From contig JAGVPR010000346.1 in the NCBI GenBank assembly GCA_020052115.1, positions 1 to 6,468 on the forward strand: a stretch of 6,468 nucleotides of DNA, read 5' to 3'. Every line of letters starts with the position of its first letter. Within the stretch, counting starts at the first letter, position 1. Both the position numbers and the translations under genes were made by a program. The stretch comes from Candidatus Eiseniibacteriota bacterium. Its GTDB lineage: Bacteria > Eisenbacteria > RBG-16-71-46 > JAGVPR01. Positions 4,738 to 6,468 of this stretch are shown in pieces. The notes beneath the pieces were generated by a model. That model saw only the letters and a program-made list of their open reading frames with translations, was not told the DNA's origin and did not search any database.

Positions 4738-6468
4738 TCACCTGCCGCTCTCGCCCAGCTCCTCCTCCACCTCAACCACCCGCCGCGCCCCCGCTCCGAA
4801 GCTGAGCCGTCGGATCCTGAGCGCCTCGCGGAGGAGCTCGGCCGCCTCCGCAAGTCGGCCCTGAGCGCGAAACGTCCGCCCCAGCTCGAGCGCCACGGAC
4901 GCGATGTCCGGGTGCTCGGCCGGGAGCGCGCGCCGTAACGCCTCCAGCGCGCCGCGAAGCTCGCTTGCAGCTTCATCCCGCTCGCCCTGTCGCCTGAGCA
5001 CCGATGCGACACCCACCCGGCACATTACGGCGGCCGGATTGTCGCCCCCCAGATGCCTCTCGCGCAGCGCGAGGGCCCCGAGGTACAAGCGCTCCGCTTC
5101 GGGCAGGAGCCCCTCGCGGTCCGCGAGCTGCGCCTGGTTGAAGAGGACGGTCGCGACCTCCGGATGGTCGTCCCCGTGGATGCGCCTGCGGATCTCGAGC
5201 GCGTGCGCGAGGAGTCCGCGCGCCTCATCGAACGTGCCCCGCTCGCGCAGGATCGCGGCCAGATTGAGGATGCCGTACGCGAAGTACGGGTGCCCGTCTC
5301 CGACGAGCTTTCGCCAACGTTCTACCGTCTCGCGTTGCAGCGCTTCCGCTTCCGGCTCGTCGCCTTTCTCGCGCAGGACGGCCGCGAGATTGTTCAGGCT
5401 CGCGACCGCGTTCGGATGATCGCGTCCGCCGTGTGCATCCCAGTAGGCGAGCACTCGTCGTTGCCTCTTCTCGGCCTCTTCGTATCGGCCGAGGTTTTGC
5501 AGCAACGCGCCGAGCGTCGCCTCGCTCGCGATCGTGATCGCGCTGTCCTCTCCGTAGAGCTTTGTCTGAATCGCCAGCGCCTCGCGCGCGGCGCGCGCGG
5601 CTTCTTCGAAGCGCCCCATCTGTCGCAGCAGCACCGCGAAGTTGTTGAGCGTCGAGGCGACGTCTGGATGATCGCCGCCGAGCCTCTCACGCCGGATGCG
5701 AAGACTCTCGCGGTAGTGCCCGGCGGCCTCGTCGAGCCGCCCCGCCTCCCTCATCATGAGAGCCAGGTTGTTGAGAGAGACCGCGACCTCGGGATGCACG
5801 TCGCCGAAGAGCCGCTTGCGGACGTCGAGCGACCGGCGGACCAGTTGCTCGGCCTCCTGCAGCTTCGCCTGCGGACGAAGGGCGCCGGCCAGCTGATCGA
5901 GATCCTCGGCGTGCGCGGCGCTCGATTCGCCGAGCGAGGCCCGGTGGAGATCGGCCGCCTCTCGAAACGCGGCTTCGGCCCCCACCCAGTCCCCCTTCAA
6001 CAACAGTAGATTCCCTCGCCGGCGCAGCGCGTCCCCGAGCTTTTCGGGCCGCGACCGCGGCAGTGTCGCCAAGAGATCAATCTCCCGCTCGACGAGCGGA
6101 AGCCCGGGTTCGAACAGGCCCAGCTTGAGGTATAGATCGCCGAGGACGCCGAGCATCTCCGCGCGGAGGGCCGGTTGCCCTTGCAGCTCCGTTTCGATTC
6201 TCTGCGCGCCGCGATCGAGGAGCTCGCGCGCGGTCACGGACTGGCCACGCGAGAGCGACGGATCGGTCACCTCGAACACGCGCGTCAGGAACCCTCGGAC
6301 TTCATCGGCCTTTCGCGCCTCGGTGCGGGCCACGCGCGTCTGCCGGATCGAAACGGCGAGCCCGGCCGCGAGCGACGCCAGCACCACGACGACCGCAAGC
6401 GTCTGCCACATCGTCACGAGCACGCCCGTGAGGACCGTCAGCGCGATGAGCCCGACCGCGGCGACGGC
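4738..6468 (-). CDS. Membrane-anchored TPR protein, probably the C-terminal part of a Ser/Thr protein kinase (N-terminus beyond the right edge)
   Basis: The frame stays open to the window edge, giving 576 visible residues. A GTG at 6423 could start a 561-residue protein, but the sequence before it is already hydrophobic and lacks a clear ribosome binding site, so the gene most likely continues. Visible residues 1-22 and 23-43 form one or two membrane segments (VGLIALTVLTGVLVTMWQ, then VVVVLASLAAGLAVSI). The linker RVARTEARKADEVRGFLTRV and VFEVTDPSLSRGQSVTAREL follows, then eleven TPR units to near the end. This linker-plus-TPR arrangement is typical of the region after the kinase domain in large bacterial PknB-type kinases. 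No kinase motif is visible here, so the kinase part is an inference. TPR arrays mediate protein-protein contacts. The gene is convergent with the plus-strand operon, ending 60 nt past its terminator. No terminator of its own is seen. Confidence 0.85.
   Translation of the reverse strand, partial: AVAAVGLIALTVLTGVLVTMWQTLAVVVVLASLAAGLAVSIRQTRVARTEARKADEVRGFLTRVFEVTDPSLSRGQSVTARELLDRGAQRIETELQGQPALRAEMLGVLGDLYLKLGLFEPGLPLVEREIDLLATLPRSRPEKLGDALRRRGNLLLLKGDWVGAEAAFREAADLHRASLGESSAAHAEDLDQLAGALRPQAKLQEAEQLVRRSLDVRKRLFGDVHPEVAVSLNNLALMMREAGRLDEAAGHYRESLRIRRERLGGDHPDVASTLNNFAVLLRQMGRFEEAARAAREALAIQTKLYGEDSAITIASEATLGALLQNLGRYEEAEKRQRRVLAYWDAHGGRDHPNAVASLNNLAAVLREKGDEPEAEALQRETVERWRKLVGDGHPYFAYGILNLAAILRERGTFDEARGLLAHALEIRRRIHGDDHPEVATVLFNQAQLADREGLLPEAERLYLGALALRERHLGGDNPAAVMCRVGVASVLRRQGERDEAASELRGALEALRRALPAEHPDIASVALELGRTFRAQGRLAEAAELLREALRIRRLSFGAGARRVVEVEEELGESGR
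4774..6159 (-). repeat. Eleven tandem 42-residue TPR units (126 bp each, no indels)
   Basis: Counting from visible residue 104 to 565 (89-550 if the GTG at 6423 is used), the protein divides into exactly eleven 42-residue units. Gly is at unit position 14, except Ala in unit 3, and Ala at position 19 is almost always present. Many units end in a G-x-D/E-H-P-x-V-A turn. Units 4, 5 and 7 carry the NN pair at positions 4-5 and units 8 and 9 keep one Asn, as in kinesin light chain TPRs, where an Asn ladder grips a bound peptide backbone. Units 1, 2, 10 and 11 are more diverged. Confidence 0.88.

Noticed and set aside
5053..6009. 318-codon plus-strand open frame opposite the TPR gene
   Set aside because: It is a mirror of the 126-bp TPR periodicity, with no start signal and no recognisable domain.
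1..6468. CRISPR arrays, tRNA or rRNA genes, insertion sequences
   Set aside because: I looked for direct repeats with spacers, cloverleaf or rRNA signatures and transposase motifs, and saw none.

Overview
The window comes from a GC-rich Gram-negative bacterium, probably an uncultured or little-studied lineage of the Eisenbacteria, Gemmatimonadota, Acidobacteriota or Myxococcota kind. The Gram-negative call rests on two YjbH-like outer-membrane barrel proteins with Sec signal peptides, one ending in a terminal Phe. The lineage guess rests on the base composition and on a membrane-anchored 42-residue TPR array of the type usually attached to bacterial Ser/Thr kinases. It is an inference, not a placement.

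Layout. Positions 1-435 (minus) hold the first 145 codons of gyrA, with an AT-rich promoter region behind it (about 512-562). Positions 569-1903 (minus) hold one uninterrupted frame. Its first ~198 residues are the sugar-phosphate-binding half of glucose-6-phosphate isomerase, and its last ~245 residues look like the helical membrane-binding part of a bacterial dynamin-like protein. Neither half carries its family's full catalytic set. Positions 1904-2089 are a divergent promoter region. A plus-strand unit follows from a TTGCCG-17-TATAAT promoter: 2090-3403 and 3400-4110 are two overlapping YjbH/GfcD-type genes, and 4209-4613 encodes a small secreted Cys/His-rich protein. A strong intrinsic terminator at 4631-4678 closes the unit. 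From 4738 to the right edge (minus) lies a convergent gene whose N-terminus is outside the window: membrane segment(s) followed by eleven 42-residue TPR units.

How the genes may work together. The three plus-strand genes look like one envelope or exopolysaccharide-export operon. The two barrel genes correspond, from my memory of the E. coli protein, to the C-terminal and N-terminal halves of YjbH/GfcD, but as two polypeptides in swapped order, with an 8-G tract just before the GTGA overlap. The third protein has six cysteines in a mirror-symmetric arrangement (CX3C-X21-CX5C-X21-CX3C), which predicts an oxidised helical hairpin in the periplasm or at the cell surface.

The items most worth following are the isomerase/dynamin chimera, the split and swapped YjbH pair, and the symmetric cysteine protein. 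The gyrA and TPR genes are ordinary apart from Asn at GyrA position 83 and an apparently doubled membrane segment in the TPR protein.
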